Source: Faecalicatena fissicatena
GTDB taxonomy: Bacteria > Bacillota > Clostridia > Lachnospirales > Lachnospiraceae
Direction of reading: 5' to 3'
Length of the DNA: 64,000 bases
Assembly: GCA_001028025.1 (NCBI GenBank)
Contig: LDAQ01000015.1
Coordinates: forward strand, 62,001-126,000
The notes below the pieces were generated by a model, which worked only from the letters and a program-made list of their open reading frames with translations, was not told the origin of the DNA and ran no database searches. The translations under genes were made by a program, and so were the position numbers. Of this stretch, positions 26,785-35,935 are shown one piece after another (positions within the stretch are counted from its first letter, which is position 1; every line of letters begins with the position of its first letter).

Positions 26785-27630
26785 ATGAATCCAAAACTGC
26801 CGTATTACATGGCATATCCTATGCCCCTTGCGTATGATGATGAGAAGATTGAACGGAGAGACTTCGAGTATATGAAGAGTCTTTATCCGGCAATGGCGAA
26901 GAAGGTTCTCCCTTATGTGGAAGATGAGTGTGACAGAATGGAGTACGATTGCAGCATGATGTATGACGAATATCCGGATAAGCTGCAGCTCCGAATGATG
27001 TGCAGCCGGATATATGATAATGTACGTAAACACGAGAAAATGTTTTATGGGGAAGGGTATGAAGATATTTTCCCGGAGGAAATGATGGAAGAACAGGCAA
27101 TACGCCTTCCGGGCCGCACGCCGCAGGATGACCGTCCGTCAAGGTCAGACTCCCGTCCGGACGAAGACCGTCCATTCAGGCCAGACCGCCGTTTGGACGA
27201 AGACCGTCCATTCATGCCGGACCGCCGTTCGGACGAAGACCGTCCATTCAGGCCAGACCGCCGTTTAGACGAAGACCGTCCATTCAGGCCAGACCGCCGT
27301 TTAGACGAAGACCGTTCATTCAGGCCAGACCGCCGTTCGGACGAAGACCGTCCATTCAGATCAGACCGCCGTTTGGACGAAGACCGTCCATTCAGGCCAG
27401 ACCGCCGTTCGGACGAAGACCGTCCATTCAGGCCAGACCGCCGTTCGGACGAAGACCGTCCATTCAGGTCAGACCGCCGTTCGGACGAAGACCGTCCATC
27501 AAGGCAGGACCGCCCGTCTTTTGGAAATGGGGGGCAGAACTGGCTGCGTGATATGGTAGAGATAATGCTGTATCAGGAATTGTATAAACGCAGATGCGAT
27601 AATAGGCGGTGCAGGCGTAAATTTTACTAA
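26785..27630 (+). CDS. Coat-like protein with an expanded Arg/Asp-rich 12-residue repeat
   Basis: About 281 residues from ATG 26785 (GGAAGTG upstream). Residues 1-100 (CDRMEYDCSMMYDEYPDKL core) and the last 35 (MVEIMLYQELYKRRCDNRRC) match a family of short clostridial proteins that I recall as normally near 120 residues. Between them lies a repetitive insert of ten 12-residue units of the form DRPFRPDRRSDE plus a degenerate eleventh. The insert is unusually charged, lacks hydrophobics other than Phe and is likely disordered. A possible sigma-K promoter suggests a role in the spore coat or crust, which is inference. No signal peptide. Confidence 0.75.
   Translation: MNPKLPYYMAYPMPLAYDDEKIERRDFEYMKSLYPAMAKKVLPYVEDECDRMEYDCSMMYDEYPDKLQLRMMCSRIYDNVRKHEKMFYGEGYEDIFPEEMMEEQAIRLPGRTPQDDRPSRSDSRPDEDRPFRPDRRLDEDRPFMPDRRSDEDRPFRPDRRLDEDRPFRPDRRLDEDRSFRPDRRSDEDRPFRSDRRLDEDRPFRPDRRSDEDRPFRPDRRSDEDRPFRSDRRSDEDRPSRQDRPSFGNGGQNWLRDMVEIMLYQELYKRRCDNRRCRRKFY
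27130..27525 (+). repeat. 36-bp coding minisatellite, ten full units and one partial
   Basis: Eleven head-to-tail 36-bp units, each encoding DRPxRxDxRxDE. Units differ mainly at codons for Leu/Ser (position 10) and Pro/Ser (position 6), and several are identical at DNA level, so recent unequal crossover or slippage is likely. The period is a multiple of three, so copy-number change keeps the frame. Confidence 0.95.
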
Positions 27631-27691
27631 TTAAAAAAAATATGATATAATATCGCAAAATGCAGTATAAGCCCATGGTAATTATAAAACA

Positions 27692-27783
27692 TATGTTCTG
27701 CGGGAAAGTCTGCAGAACAAGGTTTACCCAAGGGCATCCTGTAATACATGCCCTGCGGGCGGGTCTGCAGCAGAGCTGCAGAT
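27692..27783 (+). repeat. Multi-hairpin intergenic element with a dispersed 39-bp motif
   Basis: Three hairpins in a row: TGTTCTGC/GCAGAACA, GGGCAT/ATGCCC and CTGCAGC/GCTGCAG. The 39-bp part at 27726-27764 (GGGCATCC-TGTAATAC-ATGCCC core) matches 47337-47375 at 31 of 39 positions, so it belongs to a dispersed family. It lies in the leader of the shikimate kinase gene. Confidence 0.6.
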
Positions 27784-27821
27784 CAAAGTTTAAGTCAGGA
27801 TAAAACAAGGTGGATATACTT

Positions 27822-28331
27822 ATGAAAAAAAATCTTATTTTTATAGGCATGCCGGCAGTCGGAAAGAGTACAGTTGGAGTCGTAGTGGCCAAAAGGCTGG
27901 GCATGCAGTTTGTTGATACAGATCTGCTGATTCAAGAGCAGGAAGGGCGGCTCCTGAGGGAGATTATTGCGGATGTTGGAGAAGACGGATTCCTGAAAAT
28001 TGAAAACCAGGTCAACCGGGATTTGAATGTGAAAAATGCGGTGATTGCTCCGGGTGGCAGTGTTGTGTACTGTGAGGAGGCGATGCAGCATTTTAAAGAA
28101 ATCGGAACGGTTGTATATTTGAAAGCTTCTTATCAAACAATAAAAAGAAGGATTCGAAGTCCAAAAAAACGGGGTGTTGTGCTTAAAGAGGGGCAGACAT
28201 TCCGTGACCTGTATCATGAGCGGACGAAACTGTTTGAACAGTATGCGGATATTACCATTTCTGAAGATGGATGCCGGATTGAACAGACAATAGAAAATGT
28301 GCTGAATGCTGTGGAAAATCCTGGGAGATAA
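27822..28331 (+). CDS. aroK: Shikimate kinase
   Basis: 169 residues from ATG 27822, with AAGGTGG 9 nt upstream. The P-loop GMPAVGKST (9-17) and the FVDTD magnesium/shikimate motif (about 31-35) are present; APGGSVVY takes the place of the usual GGG motif, as in many clostridial members. It phosphorylates shikimate in chorismate synthesis. No other aro gene is adjacent, so the assignment rests on family resemblance; a related small-molecule kinase is possible but less likely. Confidence 0.8.
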   Translation: MKKNLIFIGMPAVGKSTVGVVVAKRLGMQFVDTDLLIQEQEGRLLREIIADVGEDGFLKIENQVNRDLNVKNAVIAPGGSVVYCEEAMQHFKEIGTVVYLKASYQTIKRRIRSPKKRGVVLKEGQTFRDLYHERTKLFEQYADITISEDGCRIEQTIENVLNAVENPGR

Positions 28332-28341
28332 GAAAATTTGT

Positions 28342-28492
28342 GGTTACTGTTCAGGCCGTGCTGTGTATTCACTGCACAGCATTGGAGCCATAACGAAAAA
28401 CGGCCAATAGCCTGGTCTACGCCGAAGGCGGATTTAAATGGTCAGGCGGCGTTACTGTTCACTGGCTTGACTGTGAATAGTAAAGATTGACA
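28342..28492 (+). repeat. Second copy of the palindromic MITE-like family
   Basis: This element has the same block order as 11041-11179: GTTACTGTTCAG at the left, a TGCTGTG/CACAGCA hairpin with the shared loop ATT-ACTGCA, ACGAAAA, an ACGCC/GGCG hairpin followed by ATTTAAATGG, and a right-end hairpin TTACTGTTCA/TGAATAGTAA around CTGGCTTGAC. End repeats are imperfect and no target duplication is visible, so it is an older copy. It lies between aroK and the murA promoter. Confidence 0.65.
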
Positions 28493-28512
28493 GAAGTACG
28501 GGAAAAAATGAT

Positions 28513-28540
28513 TTTACAAATTTTCATTTTATGGTATAAT
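28513..28540 (+). promoter_or_regulatory. Sigma-A promoter of murA
   Basis: TTTACA (28513-28518), 16 nt, TATAAT (28535-28540), with TGG directly before the -10 box (extended -10). It lies about 90 nt upstream of the murA start. Confidence 0.75.
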
Positions 28541-28631
28541 GTCTTAGCATATTGAAAATTGGACTAGAAGAAGTAACAGGGGAATAATGATAAGGGATCA
28601 CGATAACAATATCGGATAATCGAGGTGCAAT

Positions 28632-29924
28632 ATGGATCAATATATTATTAAAGGTGGCAGTCCGCTTGTAGGGGAAGTTGAGATAGGCGGAGCCAAGAAT
28701 GCAGCACTTGCTATTCTGGCAGCAGCGATTATGACGGACGAGACTGTCCTGATTGACAATCTGCCGGATGTAAATGATATCAATGTGATGCTGGAGGCCA
28801 TAGCAGGAATTGGCGCTACGGTGCAGCGAATGGACCGGCATACAGTAAAGATAAACGGAAGCACGATCGGCGACTTTAATATCGAATATGATTATATAAA
28901 GAAAATCAGAGCCTCCTACTATTTGTTAGGCGCTCTGCTTGGCAAATATAAAAGAGCGGAAGTGGCACTTCCGGGCGGATGCAATATCGGCAGCCGTCCT
29001 ATAGACCAGCATTTGAAGGGGTTCCGTGCCCTGGGTGCTGACGTGGATATTGAGCACGGTAAGATTGTGGCGGAAGCAGAAGTTCTGAGGGGAACGCATC
29101 TTTATTTTGACGTAGTAACAGTAGGAGCTACGATCAATGTAATGATGGCGGCTGCCATGGCAGACGGACTGACGATTATGGAAAATGTAGCAAAAGAACC
29201 GCATGTCGTAGATGTGGCAAACTTTCTGAACAGTATGGGTGCCAATATTAAGGGCGCTGGAACTGATGTGATTAAGATCCGTGGTGTGAAATCTCTTCAC
29301 AAGACGGAATATTCCATCATTCCTGACCAGATTGAAGCAGGAACGTTTATGTTTGCAGCGGCAGCAACCTTAGGAGATGTTACGGTTTTGAATGTTATTC
29401 CGAAGCATTTGGATGCAACAATTTCTAAACTGGTGGATATTGGATGCGAGGTAGAAGAGTTTGACGATGCAGTGCGTGTCGTGGCGAAAAGCCGGCTTTG
29501 TTCCACACAGGTTAAGACACTTCCTTATCCGGGATATCCCACGGATATGCAGCCTCAGATCGGTGTAACTCTTGCGCTGGCGAAAGGAACAAGTACGATT
29601 ACAGAAAGTATTTTCGAGAATCGTTTTAAATATCTGGATGAGCTGGCCAGAATGGGTGCTGTGATTAAAGTAGAAGGTAATTCCGCGACTATCGAAGGCG
29701 TGGAGAAGTTTTCCGGTGCACGGGTAAGCGCTCCGGATCTGCGTGCAGGAGCAGCTTTGTGTATTGCAGGCCTGGCGACAGATGGAATTACGATTATTGA
29801 TGATATCGTTTATATCCAGAGAGGATATGAAAGGTTTGAAGAAAAGCTCCGCGGGTTGGGCGGGATGATAGAAAAGGTGTCCAGCGAAAAGGAGATACAG
29901 AAATTCAAGTTTAAAGTTAGTTAA
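28632..29924 (+). CDS. murA: UDP-N-acetylglucosamine 1-carboxyvinyltransferase
   Basis: 430 residues, start behind AATCGAGGTG. K22-N23 in GGAKNAALAILAAA and the catalytic cysteine C117 in LPGGCNIGSRPID identify MurA, which transfers enolpyruvate to UDP-GlcNAc in the first committed step of peptidoglycan synthesis. A cysteine (not aspartate) at 117 predicts fosfomycin sensitivity of the enzyme. Monocistronic: own promoter and a terminator at 30041. Confidence 0.96.
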   Translation: MDQYIIKGGSPLVGEVEIGGAKNAALAILAAAIMTDETVLIDNLPDVNDINVMLEAIAGIGATVQRMDRHTVKINGSTIGDFNIEYDYIKKIRASYYLLGALLGKYKRAEVALPGGCNIGSRPIDQHLKGFRALGADVDIEHGKIVAEAEVLRGTHLYFDVVTVGATINVMMAAAMADGLTIMENVAKEPHVVDVANFLNSMGANIKGAGTDVIKIRGVKSLHKTEYSIIPDQIEAGTFMFAAAATLGDVTVLNVIPKHLDATISKLVDIGCEVEEFDDAVRVVAKSRLCSTQVKTLPYPGYPTDMQPQIGVTLALAKGTSTITESIFENRFKYLDELARMGAVIKVEGNSATIEGVEKFSGARVSAPDLRAGAALCIAGLATDGITIIDDIVYIQRGYERFEEKLRGLGGMIEKVSSEKEIQKFKFKVS

Positions 29925-30040
29925 AAACGGTAGATGCCGGAGACAGTCTGCGGCAAACCTGTGATTCGGAATTCAATGTCATAATTTTCTATTTAACAAA
30001 ATGGCACGGGCAAATTGATATTAACTACCGGAAAAGGAAA

Positions 30041-30076
30041 AAGAGAGGGGATGTATATTGCATCTCCTCTCTTTAT
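30041..30076 (+). terminator. Rho-independent terminator after murA
   Basis: AGAGAGGGGATG pairs with CATCTCCTCTCT around loop TATATTG, with one mismatch, followed by TTATAGTTT. It is about 120 nt after the stop. Confidence 0.7.
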
Positions 30077-30117
30077 AGTTTCGGTTTTGGGAAGGCTCAT
30101 TGACTGGTTTTCGTTGT

Positions 30118-30161
30118 GGCGCTGATGCTGTGCTGTGACTGCACAGCACAGCATCAGCGCC
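30118..30161. repeat. Perfect 20-bp hairpin
   Basis: GGCGCTGATGCTGTGCTGTG and its exact complement flank a 4-nt loop ACTG. There is no T-run on the plus side. The CTGTG-ACTGCACAG core resembles the first hairpin of the 28342 element. It may be a REP-like palindrome or an mRNA 3'-end stabiliser. Confidence 0.7.
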
Positions 30162-30242
30162 CTTCACATTTCCCACTATATATGTTAGAATGGGGGATAA
30201 GTGGTTACAATTTGATTAATGAATGAAAAAGGCAGGTATTTT

Positions 30243-31439
30243 ATGAATTTGGACAAAGAGAATTTGAAGAAGATCAGGGGCCTGATTTTGTTTACAATTG
30301 TGGTGCTGATTGTTCTGTGGAAGTACAGTCTGGTTTTGGATGCACTGGCGTTTGTGCTGAGAATTGTATTTCCTTTTCTGCTGGGCGGCGCAATTGCTTT
30401 TATCCTAAATGTTCCCATGCATTTTCTGGAGAAAACTTTGTTTTATAATAAGAAAGGGAAAGTGTGGGTACAGAGGCTGGCCAGACCGCTGAGTCTTGTA
30501 CTTACCATATTGTTTGTGCTGGGTGTGATATCCCTTGTTATTTTTGTTGTGGTCCCAAAGTTGGGAAGCACGGTGATTTCTCTGGGGACCACCATTCAGG
30601 ATTTTGTGCCGAAGATGCAGCACTGGGTGGAAGAGCTGTTTGATAATAACAAAGAAATTGTGTCATTGGTGAATGATGTCCAGATTGACTGGGATAAACT
30701 GCTCAACGGCATTATGGAATTCTTTAAGAATGGAGCAGGCAGTGTCCTGGGCTCTACATTTACTGTTGCAAAGAGTATAGTGAGCGGGGTGACTACTTTT
30801 GTGATTGCCTTTGTATTTGCCTGCTATATTCTGCTTCAGAAGGAACGGCTGAATATTCAGATCCGCAAGATCATGTATGCATATATGAAGAAAGATCTTG
30901 TGAAAAAGGTACTGGACGTATGTTCACTGACCTATAAAACTTTTTCCAGCTTTCTGACCGGGCAGTGCGTGGAGGCCGTGATTCTGGGAACCATGTTTGT
31001 CATAGCGATGTCTGTATTCCGTTTGCCTTATGCCCTGTTGGTGGGGGTTTTAATCGCATTTACAGCGCTGATACCGATTTTTGGCGCATTTATCGGGTGC
31101 TTTGTAGGAGCGTTTCTGATCCTGATGGTTGCACCGATGAAGGCCCTCATGTTTGTCATCATGTTCCTTGTACTTCAGCAGATCGAAGGGAATCTGATCT
31201 ATCCGAAAGTTGTGGGCAGTTCTGTGGGGCTTCCATCCATCTGGGTGCTGGCGGCGGTCAGTATCGGGGGCAGCCTGATGGGCGTTGTAGGTATGCTGGT
31301 GTTTATCCCGGTTGTGTCCGTGCTCTATACTCTGCTTCGGAATAATGTATACGGACGCCTGGCCAATAAAGGTTTTTCTGTGGACAACGATTCCGGTGAT
31401 CTGAGGCTGAGGAAAGAGAATACTGGGAATGAAAACTAA
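30243..31439 (+). CDS. AI-2E family transporter (TqsA/YdiK-like membrane protein)
   Basis: 398 residues from ATG 30243 (AGGCAGGT upstream; an in-frame ATG at 30219 has none). It has about eight transmembrane segments and the family core EGNLIYPKVVGSSVGLPSIWV near residue 320. Members include the AI-2 exporter TqsA and sodium/proton antiporter-like proteins; the true substrate cannot be told. It precedes gdpP by 78 nt. Confidence 0.85.
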   Translation: MNLDKENLKKIRGLILFTIVVLIVLWKYSLVLDALAFVLRIVFPFLLGGAIAFILNVPMHFLEKTLFYNKKGKVWVQRLARPLSLVLTILFVLGVISLVIFVVVPKLGSTVISLGTTIQDFVPKMQHWVEELFDNNKEIVSLVNDVQIDWDKLLNGIMEFFKNGAGSVLGSTFTVAKSIVSGVTTFVIAFVFACYILLQKERLNIQIRKIMYAYMKKDLVKKVLDVCSLTYKTFSSFLTGQCVEAVILGTMFVIAMSVFRLPYALLVGVLIAFTALIPIFGAFIGCFVGAFLILMVAPMKALMFVIMFLVLQQIEGNLIYPKVVGSSVGLPSIWVLAAVSIGGSLMGVVGMLVFIPVVSVLYTLLRNNVYGRLANKGFSVDNDSGDLRLRKENTGNEN

Positions 31440-31517
31440 AAGTAGAATAATAGGCAAAAAAGTGCTATACTAGAAACATTGGCAGAGAGGTTTAAAGCAA
31501 CTTGTTTAGAAGGTTAT

Positions 31518-33578
31518 ATGAGGAAGAAAAGCATGAGTAAAAAGAATATGCGATTGAAGGGACAGCTCAGAATGTACATGCAGTGGCCGCTGATTATGAC
31601 GGTGCTGCTGCTTGCCATGAATGTCTGGATGTATATGATTGACAAACGGGCGGGACTAATGATGTCTGTCTTTATCGTAATCTATGTAGTGATTGTCGGG
31701 TTATTGTATTTTTACAACCGGTCGTTAATTCTGGCGGATCTGATTCAGTTTTCTACCCAGTATAGGGGGATCCAGAATACGCTGTTAAAAGAATTGGCAG
31801 TCCCATACGCGATCACACTGGAGGATGGGCGTATATTATGGAAAAATGACAGCTTTTCCGATATGATGGAAGGCCAGAAGAGGGAATCGTATTTGAATAA
31901 GCTGATTCCCGAACTTAATAACGGGGTTTTTCCAAAGGATGACAATGACCATGTAGAGCTTGAGGTCACATATAAAGACCGGGATTATCAGGTCGTACTG
32001 CGCCGGGTTTCTCTGGAAGGATTCAGTGAAGCGGAACAGCTGCTTCAGATTCCGAGGGAGAAGGAATTTTTTATAGCAGTATATATGAAAGATGTAACAG
32101 AGCTGAATTCGTATATTAAAGAGATCGAGGATCAGAGACTGATCGCCGGCCTGATTTACATCGATAATTATGACGAAGTGATGGAAAGCGTGGAGGAAGT
32201 CCGCCAGTCCCTGCTGGTTGCACTGATCGACCGGAAGATTAACAAATATATCGGAGATGCGGACGGTATTGTTAAGAAGCTGGAGAAGGACAAGTACTTT
32301 ATCGCAATTAAAAAGGAAAGTTACCGTACAATTGAGGCGGATAAGTTTTCCCTTCTGGAAGAGGTAAAGCAGGTGAATATCGGGAATGCCCGTTCTGCAA
32401 CTCTGAGTATCGGTCTGGGGCTGAATACTTCAACCTATGCCCAGAGCTATAACTTTGCGCGTGTGGCCATTGACCTGGCCCTTGCACGGGGCGGAGATCA
32501 GGCTGTCATCAAGGATTGCAAAGGAATTACATATTTCGGAGGCAAGAAGGAACAGACAGCGAAGAATACCCGTGTTAAGGCGCGCGTTAAGGCGGAAGCC
32601 CTGCGTGAATTTATTGTAGCAAAAGACCAGGTTATCGTTATGGGTCATAAGATAGCGGATGCCGATTCACTGGGAGCCTGTATGGGGATCTACCGGGCGG
32701 CGGTGGAGCTGGAGAAGAAAGCTCACGTAGTCATCAACGAGGTGACCACTTCTGTGCGTCCTCTTTACGATGAGATTGCAGAAAGTCCGGCCTACGGCAA
32801 GGACATATTCCTGAATTCAGAGCAGGCGCTGGATTATATCACAGACAGCACCATGGTAATTGTAGTAGATACGAATAAGCCACAGATGACGGAATGCCCT
32901 GAACTTTTAAAGCGGTCCCGTACCATAGCTGTACTTGACCACCACAGGCAGAGCAGTAATGTGATTGAGAATGCTGTGCTTTCCTATGTAGAGCCGTATT
33001 CCTCGTCCACCAGCGAGATGGTGGCGGAAGTGCTGCAGTATATTGTAGATGATATTAAGTTTCCGTCCGTTGAGGCGGACTGCCTGTATGCGGGAATCAT
33101 GATCGACACGCGCAACTTTATGAACCGGACCGGTGTCCGGACTTTTGAAGCAGCTGCATTTTTGAGAAGATGCGGTGCAGACATTACAAGAGTCAGAAAG
33201 ATGTTCCGTGATGATATGGAATCTTACCGTGCTAAAGCAGAAGCAGTGCGCATGGCGGAAGTATACAGAGAAGAATATGCGATCGCACAGTGCCCGGGCA
33301 ACATTGACAGTCCAACTGTTCTGGCGGCCCAGGCTGCGAACGAACTGCTGGATATCAGTGGAATCAAGGCATCTTTTGTGCTGACTGTATATGAAGGCAG
33401 GATCTATCTGAGCGCCCGCTCCATAGACGAAGTGAACGTGCAGATCATTGCTGAAAAACTGGGCGGCGGCGGCCATATCAATTCGGCCGGAGCACAGTTT
33501 GACCATACCAACATGTTTGATGCAATCAGGAAACTGAAAGAAACAATTGATCAGATGATAGAGGAAGGAGATATCTAA
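31518..33578 (+). CDS. gdpP: Cyclic-di-AMP phosphodiesterase, DHH family
   Basis: 686 residues from ATG 31518 (AGAAGG 5 nt upstream; the frame extends to a TTG at 31479). Order: two transmembrane helices (about 20-75), a PAS-like domain, a degenerate GGDEF domain (about 190-330), then DHH/DHHA1. Catalytic motifs: GHKIADADS near 376, VVDTNKP, DHH at 474-476, and GGGGHINSAG near 649. It degrades c-di-AMP, which controls potassium and osmotic balance and wall stress. The stop abuts rplI with no gap, the standard order. Confidence 0.95.
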   Translation: MRKKSMSKKNMRLKGQLRMYMQWPLIMTVLLLAMNVWMYMIDKRAGLMMSVFIVIYVVIVGLLYFYNRSLILADLIQFSTQYRGIQNTLLKELAVPYAITLEDGRILWKNDSFSDMMEGQKRESYLNKLIPELNNGVFPKDDNDHVELEVTYKDRDYQVVLRRVSLEGFSEAEQLLQIPREKEFFIAVYMKDVTELNSYIKEIEDQRLIAGLIYIDNYDEVMESVEEVRQSLLVALIDRKINKYIGDADGIVKKLEKDKYFIAIKKESYRTIEADKFSLLEEVKQVNIGNARSATLSIGLGLNTSTYAQSYNFARVAIDLALARGGDQAVIKDCKGITYFGGKKEQTAKNTRVKARVKAEALREFIVAKDQVIVMGHKIADADSLGACMGIYRAAVELEKKAHVVINEVTTSVRPLYDEIAESPAYGKDIFLNSEQALDYITDSTMVIVVDTNKPQMTECPELLKRSRTIAVLDHHRQSSNVIENAVLSYVEPYSSSTSEMVAEVLQYIVDDIKFPSVEADCLYAGIMIDTRNFMNRTGVRTFEAAAFLRRCGADITRVRKMFRDDMESYRAKAEAVRMAEVYREEYAIAQCPGNIDSPTVLAAQAANELLDISGIKASFVLTVYEGRIYLSARSIDEVNVQIIAEKLGGGGHINSAGAQFDHTNMFDAIRKLKETIDQMIEEGDI

Positions 33579-34028
33579 ATGAAAGTAATATTATTGCAGG
33601 ATGTAAAATCTCTCGGAAAAAAAGGTGAAATCGTTAATGTAAATGACGGGTACGCAAGAAACTTTATTCTGCCTAAAAAGCTGGGGCTTGAGGCAAATAA
33701 TAAGAATATGAATGATCTGCGCCTTCAGAAGAAGAAGGAAGAGAAGATTGCACAGGATCATCTGGATGCGGCAAAACAACTGGCTGCACAGCTCGCAGGC
33801 GGCAAGATAGAACTTGCAATAAAAGTGGGAGAGGGCGGAAGAACATTCGGCTCTGTATCCAGCAAGGAAATCGCGGTAGCTGTAAAAGATCAGATGGGGC
33901 TGGATGTAGACAAAAAGAAGATCCAGCTGAAAGAAACGATTAAAATGCTTGGAACACACAATGTTCCGATAAAATTACATCCGGAAGTGACAGCTGAATT
34001 AAAAGTAGTTGTCGTAGAAGAGGCATAA
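33579..34028 (+). CDS. rplI: Ribosomal protein bL9
   Basis: 149 residues with the signature GKKGEIVNVNDGYARNFILP at 13-32, the central helix and the C-terminal domain ending KLHPEVTAELKVVVVEEA. It binds 23S rRNA domain V. It starts directly after gdpP behind AGAGGAAGGAGAT and is followed 13 nt later by dnaB. Confidence 0.97.
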   Translation: MKVILLQDVKSLGKKGEIVNVNDGYARNFILPKKLGLEANNKNMNDLRLQKKKEEKIAQDHLDAAKQLAAQLAGGKIELAIKVGEGGRTFGSVSSKEIAVAVKDQMGLDVDKKKIQLKETIKMLGTHNVPIKLHPEVTAELKVVVVEEA

Positions 34029-34041
34029 GGGGACTTGCTTT

Positions 34042-35391
34042 ATGGAAATGGAAGCAGCGATTAAGAGAATACTCCCTCACAGCGCAGAAGCAGAGCAGGC
34101 TGTTGTGGGAGCTATGCTGATGAATAAGGATGCAATCATGTCAGCGTCCGAGATCATCACGGGAGAGGATTTTTATCAGACCGCTTACGGCATTTTGTTT
34201 GACTCTATGGTAGAGCTGTTTCAGGCAGGGAAACCGGTGGACTTGATTACGCTGCAGGAGCACCTGAAAGAAAAAGACGTGCCTCCTGAGATCAGCAGTT
34301 TGGAGTTTGCAAGGGACTTGATTGCCAGCGTTCAGACCTCTGCCAATGTAAAATTTTATGCAGAGATCGTACAGGAGAAGTCAACCCTGCGCAGACTGAT
34401 CAAAGTCAATGAAGAAGTAGCGAACATATGTTATCAGGAGAACCAGCCGCTGGAAGTGATACTCGATAAGGCGGAAAAAGGCGTATTTGAACTGGTAGAG
34501 AGGGGCAATGTGCAGGAGTACACCCCGATCAAACAGGTAGTGCTCAACGCCCTGGATGTCATTGAAAAAGCATCCAAGACAACCGGAAGTGTAACAGGTA
34601 TTCCCACAGGATTTATTGATCTGGATTACAAATTATCAGGGCTTCAGCGCTCAGACCTGGTGCTGATTGCGGCCAGACCGTCTATGGGAAAAACTGCTTT
34701 TGTACTGAATATTGCCCAGCATGCGGCGTTCAGACAAAATCTGGGAGTGGCCATCTTCAGTCTGGAGATGTCAAAAGAACAGCTGGTGAACCGTCTGTTC
34801 TCCCTGGAATCCAATGTAGATGCCCAGCTGCTGCGTACCGGTAACTTAAAGGACACAGACTGGGAAAAACTGATAGAAGGAGCCGGAAGGATCGGAAAGT
34901 CCAAGCTTGTTATAGACGATACCTCCGGTATCTCAATTACAGAAATGCGTTCTAAGTGCAGAAAGTACAAACTGGAGTTGGGACTCGACCTGATCATCAT
35001 TGACTACCTGCAGCTGATGAGCGGAAGCGGAGGCAAAAGCAACGAAAGCCGCCAGCAGGAGATCTCAGAGATCTCCCGTTCCCTGAAAGGTCTTGCCAGG
35101 GAACTGAACGTGCCGGTTATCGCGCTGTCTCAGCTGAGCCGTGCCGTAGAACAGAGAACCGACAAGCGCCCCATGCTCTCCGACCTCCGTGAATCCGGAG
35201 CCATCGAGCAGGACGCCGACGTATGTATGTTCATCTATCGAGAGGATTACTATATACCCGATACAGAAGATAAAGGAATCGCGGAAGTCATCATAGCCAA
35301 ACAGAGAAACGGCCCGGTGGGAACTGTCAGGCTCGCATGGATGCCGCAATATACGCGATTCGGGAACGAGTTGAGACAGGAGGAGGTGTAG
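34042..35391 (+). CDS. dnaB: Replicative DNA helicase
   Basis: 449 residues. The N-terminal domain begins LPHSAEAEQAVVGAMLMNKD; the RecA-like domain carries the P-loop AARPSMGKTAF near 213-223 and the Walker B segment LIIIDYLQLMSG. No intein interrupts it. The first ATG (34042) is followed by another at 34048; either could be used. It closes the gdpP-rplI-dnaB run; the first giant palindrome starts 7 nt after its stop. Confidence 0.97.
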   Translation: MEMEAAIKRILPHSAEAEQAVVGAMLMNKDAIMSASEIITGEDFYQTAYGILFDSMVELFQAGKPVDLITLQEHLKEKDVPPEISSLEFARDLIASVQTSANVKFYAEIVQEKSTLRRLIKVNEEVANICYQENQPLEVILDKAEKGVFELVERGNVQEYTPIKQVVLNALDVIEKASKTTGSVTGIPTGFIDLDYKLSGLQRSDLVLIAARPSMGKTAFVLNIAQHAAFRQNLGVAIFSLEMSKEQLVNRLFSLESNVDAQLLRTGNLKDTDWEKLIEGAGRIGKSKLVIDDTSGISITEMRSKCRKYKLELGLDLIIIDYLQLMSGSGGKSNESRQQEISEISRSLKGLARELNVPVIALSQLSRAVEQRTDKRPMLSDLRESGAIEQDADVCMFIYREDYYIPDTEDKGIAEVIIAKQRNGPVGTVRLAWMPQYTRFGNELRQEEV

Positions 35392-35397
35392 GGGGGC

Positions 35398-35689
35398 GCT
35401 GAGTGAAAGCAGAGTCTGGTACCTGCAGGACTTTACATGCCGTTTTAAACTCCGCACCGCCTGCGAAGAATCCGTAACAGGAAAAATGAGGAAAATGGAG
35501 GGACTAGCCGCATTTGGCCCAAAATCTGATGATTTTGATCCAAAGGCGGCTATTGGATTTGATTTTGTGAATCAAATCCAACCCTCCATTTTCCTCATTT
35601 TTCCTGTAACGGATTCTAAATCGCAGGCTATCAGGAGTTTAAAACGGCATGTAAAGTCCCGCAGGTACCAGACTCCGCTTTCACTCAGC
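35398..35689. repeat. Giant palindrome 1: arms of 105 and 108 bp around a 79-nt structured loop
   Basis: Left arm 35398-35502 and right arm 35582-35689 are inverted copies (GCTGAGTGAAAGC at the outer ends, AATGGAGGG at the inner ends) with only scattered mismatches near the middle (around 35452-35468). The 79-nt loop holds two more hairpins: TAGCCGCATTTGG/CCAAAGGCGGCTA with an inner AAAATC/GATTTT, and TTGGATTTGATT/AATCAAATCCAA. No gene is present. The element could extrude as a cruciform or fold as an RNA at the dnaB 3' end. Confidence 0.9.
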
Positions 35690-35935
35690 TAAGTGCACCC
35701 AGTCGGGAGAGAAAACCTGTGGGGCTCTTGGCGGGAGCGGCGGATGGGAATGGACTGGACTGGTGTAGAGGTTGCTCCTACAAAGATTTTATTTTTGTTA
35801 AGTACTTCTGTTAATTAATACTTGTATTAATACTAGGAAAAACGCTATGGAGATTCAATCCGATCCACTTCCCCCCGGTTGCGGGCCCCCTGGTTCTCGT
35901 TTTTCCTACCGATTGGATGCGCACAGCGGTCTGTG

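Noticed and set aside
27130..27525. Regular 36-bp period, like a CRISPR array
   Set aside because: The units are contiguous with no spacers and encode one in-frame protein repeat.
28342..28492. tRNA or known riboswitch
   Set aside because: No cloverleaf or TPsiC motif; the structure matches the palindromic element at 11041 instead.
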